A stretch of DNA of 51,376 nucleotides from a virus. Below are positions 8,173 to 16,021 of the stretch, piece after piece. The DNA is taken from IMG/VR virus record IMGVR_UViG_3300020401_000022, positions 1 to 51,376 of that record; one strand, given 5' to 3'. The notes beneath the pieces were generated by a model. That model worked only from the letters and a program-made list of their open reading frames with translations. It made no database searches and was not told the DNA's origin. The stretch's first letter is position 1. The number at the start of each line of letters is the position of its first letter. Position numbers and translations under genes: made by a program.

Positions 8173-8603
8173 AAGCTACCACTCGTAAATCTAGCCCAAT
8201 CAATTGCGGATTTAATTGAGCTGTTTCTCCATTTGATTTGCTCAAGAATATGATTAGCACCTTCCAAAAGTATATCCATGTACTCTATTTTCTTTAATAA
8301 GTCCACTACCTCTGGGTCGGTGTTAACATGTTTCTCAACGCCCGCTTTTGTTTTCAATTTTAAATCAAACGGCTTGTCTTTATAATCCTTTGGATTTGCT
8401 TGTCCAGAATAATAAAGTTCCTTTTCTTTCTTAAGTTCTTCTAGTTTATGATTATACGCGATTTTTTTCGCTCTGATATCTAATAAGATTGTTAGATACT
8501 TGTGGTGAAGCTTAGGTATATTAGTAGCCTCTCTATCAAGATTGACCTTGTCAATACCAGCGTCTTCTTCCCACATGGAAAGTAGTTGTTCGTGCGTAAT
8601 CAT
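8169..8603 (-). CDS. uvsY: UvsY recombination mediator
   Basis: A 144-residue protein that in T4 loads UvsX recombinase onto gp32-coated single strands. Recognisable features are the helical N-terminus with YLTILLDIRAKKIAYNHKLE and the conserved ELYYSGQA stretch near residue 72 (T4 UvsY: LDYYSGR), followed by a C-terminal helical part with IKWRNSSIKSAIDWARF. The length matches T4 UvsY (137). It is the first gene of the minus-strand recombination operon and diverges from phoH across a 100-base gap. Confidence 0.85.
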   Translation of the reverse strand: MITHEQLLSMWEEDAGIDKVNLDREATNIPKLHHKYLTILLDIRAKKIAYNHKLEELKKEKELYYSGQANPKDYKDKPFDLKLKTKAGVEKHVNTDPEVVDLLKKIEYMDILLEGANHILEQIKWRNSSIKSAIDWARFTSGSL

Positions 8604-8606
8604 TAT

Positions 8607-8614
8607 AATAAATA
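8607..8614 (+). promoter_or_regulatory. Late-promoter-like box AATAAATA upstream of phoH
   Basis: AATAAATA on the plus strand in the 100-base gap between uvsY and phoH. If used it would give a leader of about 84 bases for phoH. The gap holds no clear box for uvsY on the other strand; the rest is AT-rich sequence without a recognisable hairpin. Confidence 0.35.
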
Positions 8615-8703
8615 TACTGTGATAAACAATTTTTTTCTAATAATCACACTTTCAAATAGACTCGTTCAGAGTCTTATTAATCAACCCACAACTAGGAGAC
8701 ACA

Positions 8704-9387
8704 ATGGCTCGAAGGCAGAAGAAAGCTTCGTTGCAAGCAGAATTAGATGCGTCAAAGGCGTTTCATATTCAGCCCAAGAACGAAACACAAAACTATCTTT
8801 TAGAATGTATTCAGAAAAACATTATGACGGTCGCAATAGGACCAGCCGGTACTGGAAAAACATATTGTACTGGTATGAAAGCTGCGCAGCTATTTTTGAA
8901 AGGCGAATATCAAAAAATCGTACTTACACGGTCTAACATATCCACAGGTAAATCACTAGGACACTTTCCTGGCACTATCGAAGAGAAGATGGAGCCTTGG
9001 GTAAAACCTATCTTGAATGTACTTATTGATGGATTAGGTTCAGGACGTGCAGAATGCATGCAAAGACAGAAACAAATTGAAGTACAACCTATTGAAACAA
9101 TTCGTGGTACATCATTTGATAATAGTATAATAATTGTAGACGAGGCGCAAAATTTAACAATAGATGAAATTAAAGCAGTGACTACAAGAATTGGTGATAA
9201 TACTAAATTGATACTATTAGGAGACCCAGCACAGTCTGATTTAAAGAATAGTGACTTAATTAAATTTGTAGATTTATGTCACCAATACAGAGTGCCGGCG
9301 CCCATCGTTACGTTTAGTATTAAAGATATCGTGAGGTCTGATATAGTAGCTAACTTAGTGAAAATGTTTGCGAAAGCAGGAATCTGA
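8704..9387 (+). CDS. phoH: PhoH-like ATPase
   Basis: A 227-residue cytoplasmic P-loop ATPase of the PhoH family, which is widespread in marine phages; its role in infection is not settled (phosphate stress or RNA metabolism have been proposed). Walker A GPAGTGKT is at residues 46-53, Walker B IIIVDEAQN at about 137-145, and a sensor-like LILLGDPAQSD at about 166-176. A good Shine-Dalgarno (AGGAG, seven bases from ATG) supports the start. It is the only plus-strand gene in the first 23 kb, converging on the tube-fold gene across 71 bases. Confidence 0.93.
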   Translation: MARRQKKASLQAELDASKAFHIQPKNETQNYLLECIQKNIMTVAIGPAGTGKTYCTGMKAAQLFLKGEYQKIVLTRSNISTGKSLGHFPGTIEEKMEPWVKPILNVLIDGLGSGRAECMQRQKQIEVQPIETIRGTSFDNSIIIVDEAQNLTIDEIKAVTTRIGDNTKLILLGDPAQSDLKNSDLIKFVDLCHQYRVPAPIVTFSIKDIVRSDIVANLVKMFAKAGI

Positions 9388-9458
9388 CTCTATATTCATC
9401 AACGGCTTCAAAGTGAATCAAGCTACACTTATGTAATACCGAAAAAGAACTATTTTTT

Positions 9459-10052
9459 CTAAATTTTATCGTTATTTTTTGCGCCATTTGTATACGTTGA
9501 ATGCTCAAAGTATAGGAACTTAAATGACGAAGTAGAAGTAAGATATTCCACGTCTTGTCTGGCCGCATCATATTGAGGACCATCTAGTGAAATAGGGAAT
9601 GCATCAAAGAACTTCCATTCTGCAAGCGGCTTTAAATCTGCATCAGCTGCAAATAAAGAAATATTAGACATTGTATTTAAGAAGCCAGGCTCTCTTGCAT
9701 CTGGTCTTTCAGTCACATTCTTTTTAGTATACTCAGCAAATTGGTCATATGATTCTGGTGCAATCATACCTTTCATCCACTCTAGTATTTGTCTATAACC
9801 TTTCATTTCTTTATCAATAAGAAATGTGATATCTAATTGTGCATAATCTAATGTATCACCAGGTACTGTTCTATTTGTATTGTATGGATTTGCAATAGGT
9901 AATTCACCAGCACTAATCACAGGTGCATTTACTTGTTGCACTGTGTAAACTATGTCAGGTGCTTTCTCTATTGTTAAAAAGAAATGTTGCGGTGCTGCAA
10001 AACTTAGCTCAGTTTGTCTGGCTAAGACGTCTGAAAAATTTTTGCTAACCAT
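9459..10052 (-). CDS. Tail-tube-fold structural protein (position of marine-phage gp3)
   Basis: A 197-residue protein whose pattern resembles the gp19/gp54 tail-tube fold: PGDTLDYAQLDITFLIDKEM then ILEWMKGM at about residues 65-95 parallels gp19's PGDRKFQPWTITVIND then AMESW. A C-terminal FPISLDGPQYDAARQDVEYL then FKFLYF follows. In related marine T4-like phages a gene in this place, after gp23, is annotated gp3 (tail completion/sheath stabiliser). I favour a tube-adaptor role (tube initiator or terminator), but cannot choose between gp3-like and gp54-like. It overlaps the upstream small gene by one base. Confidence 0.7.
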   Translation of the reverse strand: MVSKNFSDVLARQTELSFAAPQHFFLTIEKAPDIVYTVQQVNAPVISAGELPIANPYNTNRTVPGDTLDYAQLDITFLIDKEMKGYRQILEWMKGMIAPESYDQFAEYTKKNVTERPDAREPGFLNTMSNISLFAADADLKPLAEWKFFDAFPISLDGPQYDAARQDVEYLTSTSSFKFLYFEHSTYTNGAKNNDKI

Positions 10053-10384
10053 TAGCTATCTACCTTGGCGCCAGCTCTCCATTGATAACAAGACCAGTAT
10101 CTGGCTTTCCATTTTGGTCCTGGGTTATCACAATTATGTCTTGCTCTAAATGATGCTCTTCTGTCTGGGTCATCTCTTTTAATTTCCATGTTTGGGTCTC
10201 CAAACCTAACCATAACAACATTACCTTTTGGACCTTTTACATAAACCTTAAATTTAGATTTACCATCTTGAGTTCTTTGTGGGTCATTTAGTTTGACCTT
10301 TGTGCCTTGATACTCTGCTTCAGTAATGACATGGTCAAATACTTCATTACATTTCTCACAGCAAAATTCTTCAAAGTTTTTCAT
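10052..10384 (-). CDS. Conserved small cysteine-containing phage protein
   Basis: A 110-residue protein downstream of gp23. The N-terminus has CCEKC (residues 8-12). The C-terminal half carries RFGDPNMEIKRDDPDRRASF, then RARHNCDNPGP, then KARYWSCYQW. I recognise this RR-SFRARH-C-PGPK-KARYWSC-W signature as recurring in many phage head-region proteins of unknown function. Two cysteine clusters suggest a bound metal. A TATAAATA box directly precedes the ATG, placing this gene in its own late transcription unit after the gp23 terminator. No enzymatic activity can be assigned. Confidence 0.8.
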   Translation of the reverse strand: MKNFEEFCCEKCNEVFDHVITEAEYQGTKVKLNDPQRTQDGKSKFKVYVKGPKGNVVMVRFGDPNMEIKRDDPDRRASFRARHNCDNPGPKWKARYWSCYQWRAGAKVDS

Positions 10385-10388
10385 ATAC

Positions 10389-10396
10389 TATTTATA
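10389..10396 (-). promoter_or_regulatory. Late promoter box TATAAATA, leaderless arrangement
   Basis: A perfect T4 late -10 octamer ending four bases (GTAT) before the ATG at 10384. No Shine-Dalgarno fits between box and ATG. It lies inside the T-tract of the gp23 terminator. Confidence 0.65.
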
Positions 10397-10425
10397 TAAA
10401 AAAAGGGGAGCCGAAGCTCCCCTTT
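10396..10425 (-). terminator. Intrinsic terminator after gp23
   Basis: On the minus strand, AAAGGGGAGC (10425-10416), loop TTCG, then GCTCCCCTTT (10411-10402) form a perfect 10-base-pair stem with a stable UUCG tetraloop. It is followed by a run of Ts. It lies 22 bases past the gp23 stop and is the only strong GC-rich terminator I found in the window. Confidence 0.93.
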
Positions 10426-10447
10426 AAAATTCGTTATCGAACGTGGC

Positions 10448-11938
10448 TTACACGTTGTCAACTCTGAATTTTCTGTAGTACATGTTCGAACCAGGAGCAT
10501 GTAAACCTTGAGATTGAATAGTTCTCGCAGCAAATGGGTTTGATACCATTCCGTAACGAGTTTTAAATCCAATTTTAGGTTGGAATGTTTCCTGACTAAC
10601 CGCACGAACCATTTGTAAAGGAACGTATGGGCAGTAGAACATACCTGCATCCATATTGTTAGTACCTTTATAACCAACAACAACATAGTCGCCGTTAGTT
10701 GCATAAGGGTCAACATAGACTTTAGTACGTCCGTTTAGTACTCCAGCAAATGTACCACTTGTTACGTCTACATTTAGATTATCTTGTAATCCAGATGTGT
10801 AGTCAAGTAGTCCAGCCATAGTTAAGGCAGATGCAACATTCGCAGAACAAAGGATAAAGTTTCCTTTACCTCTTCTTGTTTCAAATGCAATTTTATTACA
10901 TTCTTTTTCGATTTGCATCATTAGGCCTTTTTGTCTTTCAACAGACCATCTTCCTTGACCATCAGCGATTAAGTCAAAGATTCCGTTAGTTGTTAGACCT
11001 TGGGCACCATATTTAGCCTGAGATAGGATAGTGTGAACAACTTCCCTATTGATTTCCGCTAGGATTTCAGTAGAAAGAATGTTCGCTAATTCAGCCTCAG
11101 CGTCCAAACCGTGGACAGCTTTAAGGTCTTGAACTAGTTCCATAGTGTATTCACTTTTGAGAGCTCTTGTTTTAGCTTCAACAGCTGTTCTCTCAATTGT
11201 GAATGACATTTCACGGAAGTTATCCCCTTCTCCCTCTCTTGTAGCCATTCCGAAAGAAGTATTTCCTTCAGCTTGACCACTTGGCATATAGCCAGAGTTT
11301 AGGCCAGGGTTTGCAGTAACTGTGTCTACAAATGGGTCATTTACAGGTGTAATTGAACCAGTATCAGTTACAGGGTCAGAGTCAGCAGTGCTAACACCAT
11401 CATTTTTAGCTCTAGAGACAGCAAATGGGTTACCAGATGTGTCATCGTTGCTTCCAGCAGAGTGCGTATTAGGCGTACCTGTGTTAAACGCAGTACCTGA
11501 GAAGTTAGAGAACGGCTCATCGTACATAGCTTCGATACCAAGACCATTACCATCGCCACTAACACCTTCGTTAGTATTGTTGTATCTTGCTCTTAGTGCG
11601 AAAATAAGACCAGTTGGAGCGTTCATAGGTTGAACACCACATAGGTCAAATGCCATCATTTGTGGAACCGCACGTCTAACTAGAGATATAATGATAGGGT
11701 CATAACCAGCTCGACCAGTAGCGTTTACAGCACTATTAGTGTTTGCACCACTCATAGCACCACCAAAGCTAGCACCAGATAAAGAAGCTTCTTCTAAGTT
11801 CTGCTCCTCTGCCAATGCTTTCTCTGTATTTTCGAGAACTTGTGCAAGAACAGCTTTCTTATCACGCTCATCTACTTTTGGTAAATCTTCGTGTTCGATC
11901 ACTGGAGCCCATTTCTCTGTAAGTACGTCGTATGACAT
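10448..11938 (-). CDS. 23: gp23 major capsid protein
   Basis: A 496-residue T4-type major capsid precursor (HK97 fold). The N-terminal about 50 residues form the scaffold-associated propeptide; NLEEAS near residue 48-53 fits the T4 prohead protease rule (L/I-x-E then cut). After it come the conserved GYDPIIISLVRRAVPQMMAF segment and the ALRARY P-loop/E-loop region. T4 gp23 is 521 residues. A strong AGGAG lies 7 bases before the ATG, and a perfect terminator follows the stop, as fits the most abundant virion protein. The 68-base leader region before it holds no NATAAATA box. Confidence 0.96.
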   Translation of the reverse strand: MSYDVLTEKWAPVIEHEDLPKVDERDKKAVLAQVLENTEKALAEEQNLEEASLSGASFGGAMSGANTNSAVNATGRAGYDPIIISLVRRAVPQMMAFDLCGVQPMNAPTGLIFALRARYNNTNEGVSGDGNGLGIEAMYDEPFSNFSGTAFNTGTPNTHSAGSNDDTSGNPFAVSRAKNDGVSTADSDPVTDTGSITPVNDPFVDTVTANPGLNSGYMPSGQAEGNTSFGMATREGEGDNFREMSFTIERTAVEAKTRALKSEYTMELVQDLKAVHGLDAEAELANILSTEILAEINREVVHTILSQAKYGAQGLTTNGIFDLIADGQGRWSVERQKGLMMQIEKECNKIAFETRRGKGNFILCSANVASALTMAGLLDYTSGLQDNLNVDVTSGTFAGVLNGRTKVYVDPYATNGDYVVVGYKGTNNMDAGMFYCPYVPLQMVRAVSQETFQPKIGFKTRYGMVSNPFAARTIQSQGLHAPGSNMYYRKFRVDNV

Positions 11939-12006
11939 GGTTTTTCTCCTAAGTTAAAATTTAGTTAGATTATTAATTTTCTTAAAAATCGTTAGGTTTT
12001 TCATTC

Positions 12007-14184
12007 TTATTTAAGTGCAGTTTTAGACAAGTATCTAACGTACTGCGATACAGGGTTAGCCGTATCAGTTTCAGGTTGGCTTTCGCCTTCCTGACCTGTG
12101 AAGACTTCATCACCATAAGATGATAGAGCTTTAGCTGCAGTTTCCGGATTATCGAAGTAGGACTCTTTGAGAGCCTCTAGCTTCTCTTTGTACTCTTCAG
12201 TACTACCAGCTTCTACACTTTCACCCAATTTTTCTAGGCGTATCTTTTGGGTTTCAGTTAAGCCTTCACTAACTTCAGTAGTTATGTCGGCTCTTTCGAA
12301 AGCTAGCACTTTCTCTTGCAGCTTTTCAACAAGTTCGTCTTTCTCACTCATTTGGTCTTTATATCCTTCAACCGCTTCAGTGAGTTCATCAACAACCTTG
12401 ATATCATCTTCAGGTATGTCAATGTAATTCTTTTCAAATAAACCTTTAAGGTCTTTCATAAAAGTTTCAGCAATTTCTGTTCTAAGAGAATACTTAATTT
12501 CTAAAGCATTTTCTTTTAACCACTCTTCAGTAGCATAGTCAGTGTATTGTGAGAACTTCTCTTCTAAATCTTTCATTCTATCAGCATTTTCAGCTTCTAG
12601 TTTTTCTTCGATTTCTTTAACCTTAGCATTAACTTTTTCGTTAACAGCAGTTTCAAAGACGATAGCGGCTTTTTGTTTGAAGTCTTCGTCAAGGTCAACA
12701 TCTTCTTCCATGTCATCCTTAGCCATTTCTTCTGTGTCTTTAGCCATTTCATCTTTTTTGGACTTCATTTCTTTGACTTCATCTTCTTCTTCATCCATGT
12801 CGTCTTTTTTCATTTCGTCCATTTCGTCTTTTTCATCCATGTCGTCTTTAGCCATTTCATCTTTAGAATCTTTGGCCATTTCATCCATGTCTTTTTTCAT
12901 CTCCTTAGGCTCATCCTCTTCCTCGTCCATATCATCTTTTTTCATTTCTGATACGCCTTTTTTCGGATCGGAGTCGTCTTTCATAGGAGTTTCGATTGGG
13001 TCTTTACCTTGGTCATGAGGACCTTTGTCAGCCTCTGCTTGTTCAGCATCAACATCGCTTTTAGCCATATCTATTGTTGCTTTATCTTGAGGTGGTAAAT
13101 TCTTATCGTTGGCGTTTTTCTCAATTTCAGTAGGTTGCTTTTCAGCTTTTACTTCACTAGCATCCTCATCCATATCTTTTTTCATTTCTTTAGGCTCATC
13201 TTCCTCTTCATCCATATCGTCTTTTTTCATTTCTTCTACGGATTCATTGGCACCGTCTTTACGGACTTTAGCTAAATCTTTAGCATCGATATCGCCATCG
13301 CCATCTTTATCTAATTTCTTTTGGTCACCTTTGAGCTCTTCTTTTTTCTCTTTATCACCATGAGACATTTCTTCGACTTCTTCTTTTTCGTCTTCCATCT
13401 CATCCATGTCTTTTTTAGCCATCTCATCGACTTCTTTAGTCTCTTTCTTGTCTTTTTTATCTTTGATAGCTTTTTGTAGAGCAGGTGGTAATTTTTTCTG
13501 ACCAGCAGTTAATTCTTCTTTGACGTCATCTTCTTCTTCATCCATGTCGTCTTTAGCCATTTCTTTTGGCTCTTCTTTAGTTTCCTTAACTTCGTCCTCT
13601 TCCTCGTCCATGTCTTTCTTAGCCATTTCGTCCATGTCTTTTTTCATTTCCTTAGGCTCTTCTTCTTCTTTTTCCATGTCCTTCATTTCTTTTTTCTCTT
13701 TGTCGGCATGGGACATTTCTTTGACGTCTTCTTTCTCATCTTCCATTTCATCCATCTCATCTTTTTTCATTTCAGAGACTTTTTTCTTAGGGTCTGAGTC
13801 GTCTTTCATTGGAGTTTCAATTGGGTCTTTGCTTTGGTCATGTGCAGGTTTGTCAGCTTCTACTTCTGCACTTGCGTCTGATGCATTATTTTCTTTATCA
13901 CCACCGACATCTTTCATTGGCTCAGCGCCTGTTTCATTTTTGTTAGGCTCAGCAGTTGGAGCAGCTGCTTGTTTATTAGCTATAGTTTCTTTTTCAGCGG
14001 CAGGTAATTCTTTATCGTTGACGTTTTTTTGTACAGTAGTATCTTGACCCTCAGTGACTTCTTCCTCTTGAGGATTTTTGATTTCGTCTTTTTTAGTCAT
14101 GTCAGCTTCTTTTGCTTGAAGGTTTTTCTCCATCAAGTCTTCGATGACTTCAATAAGACCTTTTTTCTCTTCGTTATTTGACAT
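12007..14184 (-). CDS. 22: gp22 prohead core scaffold, greatly expanded
   Basis: This is the internal scaffold around which the capsid assembles and which the prohead protease later degrades. Residues about 498-725 (helical, from DEDFKQKAAIVF onward) correspond to the usual gp22 (T4: 269 residues). Residues about 30-495 are an added low-complexity domain of K/E/D/M repeats (units like MKKDDMDEEEDE and EMAKKDMDE). Residues 105-144 and 379-418 are near-identical copies (KDPIETPMKDDSDPKK in each), so part arose by duplication. Residues 292-303 form a canonical EF-hand/dockerin-type loop (DKDGDGDIDAKD). Position between gp21 and gp23 supports the call. A TGGAGC Shine-Dalgarno precedes the ATG. 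Confidence 0.92.
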   Translation of the reverse strand: MSNNEEKKGLIEVIEDLMEKNLQAKEADMTKKDEIKNPQEEEVTEGQDTTVQKNVNDKELPAAEKETIANKQAAAPTAEPNKNETGAEPMKDVGGDKENNASDASAEVEADKPAHDQSKDPIETPMKDDSDPKKKVSEMKKDEMDEMEDEKEDVKEMSHADKEKKEMKDMEKEEEEPKEMKKDMDEMAKKDMDEEEDEVKETKEEPKEMAKDDMDEEEDDVKEELTAGQKKLPPALQKAIKDKKDKKETKEVDEMAKKDMDEMEDEKEEVEEMSHGDKEKKEELKGDQKKLDKDGDGDIDAKDLAKVRKDGANESVEEMKKDDMDEEEDEPKEMKKDMDEDASEVKAEKQPTEIEKNANDKNLPPQDKATIDMAKSDVDAEQAEADKGPHDQGKDPIETPMKDDSDPKKGVSEMKKDDMDEEEDEPKEMKKDMDEMAKDSKDEMAKDDMDEKDEMDEMKKDDMDEEEDEVKEMKSKKDEMAKDTEEMAKDDMEEDVDLDEDFKQKAAIVFETAVNEKVNAKVKEIEEKLEAENADRMKDLEEKFSQYTDYATEEWLKENALEIKYSLRTEIAETFMKDLKGLFEKNYIDIPEDDIKVVDELTEAVEGYKDQMSEKDELVEKLQEKVLAFERADITTEVSEGLTETQKIRLEKLGESVEAGSTEEYKEKLEALKESYFDNPETAAKALSSYGDEVFTGQEGESQPETDTANPVSQYVRYLSKTALK
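12931..13050 (-). repeat. Second copy of internal gp22 duplication
   Basis: Encodes gp22 residues about 379-418. It shares AEADK-x-x-HDQ-x-KDPIETP then MKDDSDPKK-x-VSEMKKD with the copy at 13,753-13,872. The DNA differs at scattered, often synonymous, positions, so the duplication is not very recent. Confidence 0.85.
13276..13311 (-). other. EF-hand/dockerin-like Ca2+-binding loop coding segment in gp22
   Basis: Encodes DKDGDGDIDAKD (gp22 residues 292-303): Asp at loop positions 1, 3, 5, 7, Gly at 6, Ile at 8 and Asp at 12, matching the canonical 12-residue calcium loop. Flanking helices are only weakly suggested by the charged repeats. Confidence 0.6.
13753..13872 (-). repeat. First copy of internal gp22 duplication
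   Basis: Encodes gp22 residues about 105-144, the partner of the copy at 12,931-13,050. The segment before it (VQKNVNDKELPAAEKETIAN) also pairs with EKNANDKNLPPQDKATI in the second copy, so the duplicated unit may be about 70-90 residues long. Confidence 0.85.
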
Positions 14185-14209
14185 TTTGCTATAGCTCCAA
14201 ATATTAATT

Positions 14210-14217
14210 TATTTATT
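14210..14217 (-). promoter_or_regulatory. Late-promoter-like box AATAAATA before gp22
   Basis: AATAAATA 26 bases upstream of the gp22 ATG, leaving room for a short leader with a TGGAGC Shine-Dalgarno. It overlaps the 3' side of gp21, so gp22 can be transcribed separately. Confidence 0.5.
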
Positions 14218-14219
14218 TT

Positions 14220-14870
14220 TTATTGATTCTCTAAGAACCTTTTAAACAATTTTAGTTTTGTATTATTTAATTCTCTACGACCGGCCTCTGCTAACTCTTT
14301 TCGAGCTTTTTCAAGGTCGACCCTCTGCCATACACCTGATTCATATATCCAATCTGCTTGCTCATAAACTCCCTCAACGAAAGCCTCTTGAGCAGATGGG
14401 TCAAATACAACATCAGCTGCTGTAGTTAAGACAAAATCTTCTTGCACTTCATTATATCCCTGACGAGTCATTCTCAAAGAACCTAATCCTCTAGATGAAA
14501 CACCAATTTTTACGCCATCGTCAAGTAGATTTTCAACGATTTTACCCATCGGAGTACTAAGGACTTGTGCTTTTCCTTTATAATAATAACCATCTCTAGT
14601 TAACTCTTTAGTCATGATGGCTGCTCTTTCAGGGTTTACAACCGGTTCTGCCGGGTGGTTTAATTCTCCCAATGCTCTTGACTGAGAGATATAATCTTTT
14701 TTGTAAGCTTCTACAGCTTTGTCCATTACGTGTTGTGGATATACACGTCCATTTCTATTTTGTTTTTCTGCTTGTAAGAATGGACCTTGAATATATTTCT
14801 TCTTTTGTTCTTTACCTTCTGTCAGAACTTCGAGGTCATTGAATGAAATATCTTCTTTAATTAACTTCAT
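14220..14870 (-). CDS. 21: gp21 prohead protease
   Basis: A 216-residue T4-type serine protease that matures the head by cutting scaffold and capsid precursors. The catalytic His lies in ALGELNHPAEP (His72) and the catalytic Ser in KIGVSSRGLGSL (Ser125/126); both segments are diagnostic of the family. T4 gp21 is 212 residues. The N-terminus (EGKEQKKKYIQGPFLQAEKQ) and NRNGRVYP are also conserved. The ATG overlaps the stop of the upstream 126-residue gene by one base, with AGAGGG as a Shine-Dalgarno. Confidence 0.95.
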   Translation of the reverse strand: MKLIKEDISFNDLEVLTEGKEQKKKYIQGPFLQAEKQNRNGRVYPQHVMDKAVEAYKKDYISQSRALGELNHPAEPVVNPERAAIMTKELTRDGYYYKGKAQVLSTPMGKIVENLLDDGVKIGVSSRGLGSLRMTRQGYNEVQEDFVLTTAADVVFDPSAQEAFVEGVYEQADWIYESGVWQRVDLEKARKELAEAGRRELNNTKLKLFKRFLENQ

Positions 14871-15250
14871 TATTGCCCTCTAAATACTATGATAGCATTT
14901 GGTGATGTACCAGAAATAACTACATTACCTTTAGCTTGAACGATTGGAACTCCACCTGTCATGTTAAAGTCCCATTTACCAGTAGCAAATACCTTTCCAT
15001 CAATTGTAATAGCATTAGGACCCATGTTAGTCACTGATTCCATTTTGATTGGTCTCATATAGTGATTGATGTTCTTTTCATCTGAGTCAGATGCTGGTGA
15101 TTGGTCTGGGCCGTAAATATTTTTAATTTGATAAGTAAATGTAAAATCATCTGAATCAAGTGTTTCAGCTGTATCTACATGGTAGACTACTCTGTTTCCT
15201 TGTGATGAACCTTGAATCCCTACGGATTTACTAACAACTGTATTTGCCAT
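14870..15250 (-). CDS. Hypothetical structural protein, 126 residues
   Basis: A beta-rich, probably virion-associated protein between the prohead-core genes and the protease. It contains DSD tripeptides (TLDSDDF, ASDSDEK), the hallmark of virion proteins in this phage. The C-terminal half alternates hydrophobic and polar residues (NAITIDGKVFATGKWDF, then IIVFRGQ), as in jelly-roll or Ig-like decoration proteins. No homologue is recognised. An AATAAATA box ends four bases before the ATG. A head decoration or fibre-adaptor role is only a guess. Confidence 0.75.
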   Translation of the reverse strand: MANTVVSKSVGIQGSSQGNRVVYHVDTAETLDSDDFTFTYQIKNIYGPDQSPASDSDEKNINHYMRPIKMESVTNMGPNAITIDGKVFATGKWDFNMTGGVPIVQAKGNVVISGTSPNAIIVFRGQ

Positions 15251-15254
15251 ATCT

Positions 15255-15262
15255 TATTTATT
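15255..15262 (-). promoter_or_regulatory. Late-promoter-like box AATAAATA, offset 5
   Basis: Ends four bases (AGAT) before the ATG at 15250. A weak AAGGA lies directly upstream of the box, about 13 bases from the ATG, too far for an ideal Shine-Dalgarno. Confidence 0.5.
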
Positions 15263-15265
15263 CCT

Positions 15266-16021
15266 TTATGTACCTGCGTAATTACGAGACCTTGTTTTTA
15301 CTCTTTTCTTAGTAATTCTTGATTTTAGTGCAGCTAGTTTCTTTTTACCAGCTCCCATAGCTCTTTTAGCTCTTTTTAGCTTGATACCTGTTCTACGTAA
15401 TCTAGCTTTTTGTGTACCAGTTTGAGGTATACATCTATTACCCTGTAATCTAGTTCCTCTTGGGCATCTTTTTCTTTTAGTAATTCTTCCCTTAGACCTT
15501 CTAAAAATAACTCTTGCTCTACCAGGTTGAGCTTCATCAAATGTAGTCATTCCATCTTCTAATGGGTCATCCATATCTTCTGGTAAGTCTTGGTTTACTA
15601 AATCAAATGAATCAGCAAACATCGCATCTTTAATTTTTAAGTAATTATTTACACCATCATCGTAGTGGTCTCTCATACCATCAATTTCAAATTCTACATC
15701 CATCAACTCACCAAACTCATCAGGTATAAAGTCATAGAAAGTTTCTGGACATGAACATGTACCAGCATCTTTTTCATCATCTGGACAGTCACAAATAGTA
15801 TCGTTTAAGTCAGTTTCAAGAGCTTCATCTAATTCGATTTCATAATCAAAATCAACTACTTCTTGAAACTTTTCAATTGCTACTTCGTCATGTATTTCTT
15901 GTAAAGTATCTTCGTCAATAATATGGTCTGATGATACAGCAATACCTTCAGATACCTGTGCTTTTACCTTAGCACGGTATTCATCAAACTTATTACTTTT
16001 CCAGTCTCTAAGATTGCTCAT
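15266..16021 (-). CDS. Putative prohead-core or head protein, acidic N-half and basic C-tail
   Basis: A 251-residue protein with two contrasting parts. Residues 1-170 are strongly acidic and contain a cysteine cluster (CDCPDDEKDAGTCSCPE, about 88-104). Residues about 172-251 are very basic (RRSKGRITKRKRCPRG, then KLKRAKRAMGAGKKKLAALK) with a second cysteine pair. Its place next to a gp67-like gene and before gp21 matches where T4 has gp68, a prohead core protein, but the sequence itself does not let me assign gp68. The basic tail could bind DNA or the acidic scaffold. The start overlaps the upstream gene by 14 bases. Confidence 0.75.
   Translation of the reverse strand: MSNLRDWKSNKFDEYRAKVKAQVSEGIAVSSDHIIDEDTLQEIHDEVAIEKFQEVVDFDYEIELDEALETDLNDTICDCPDDEKDAGTCSCPETFYDFIPDEFGELMDVEFEIDGMRDHYDDGVNNYLKIKDAMFADSFDLVNQDLPEDMDDPLEDGMTTFDEAQPGRARVIFRRSKGRITKRKRCPRGTRLQGNRCIPQTGTQKARLRRTGIKLKRAKRAMGAGKKKLAALKSRITKKRVKTRSRNYAGT

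Noticed and set aside
8586-8936. Plus-strand frame overlapping the start of phoH
   Set aside because: It is out of frame with a clear PhoH protein that has its own AGGAG site; no motif of its own.
9443-9461. GAAAAA...TTTTTTC as bidirectional terminator between phoH and the tube-fold gene
   Set aside because: The stem is almost all A/T and too weak to call with confidence.
12542-14047. Long serine-rich plus-strand frames opposite gp22
   Set aside because: They are reverse-complement shadows of the K/E/D repeats in gp22 (gaa/aaa/gat read as ttc/ttt/atc). No ribosome site or sensible composition.
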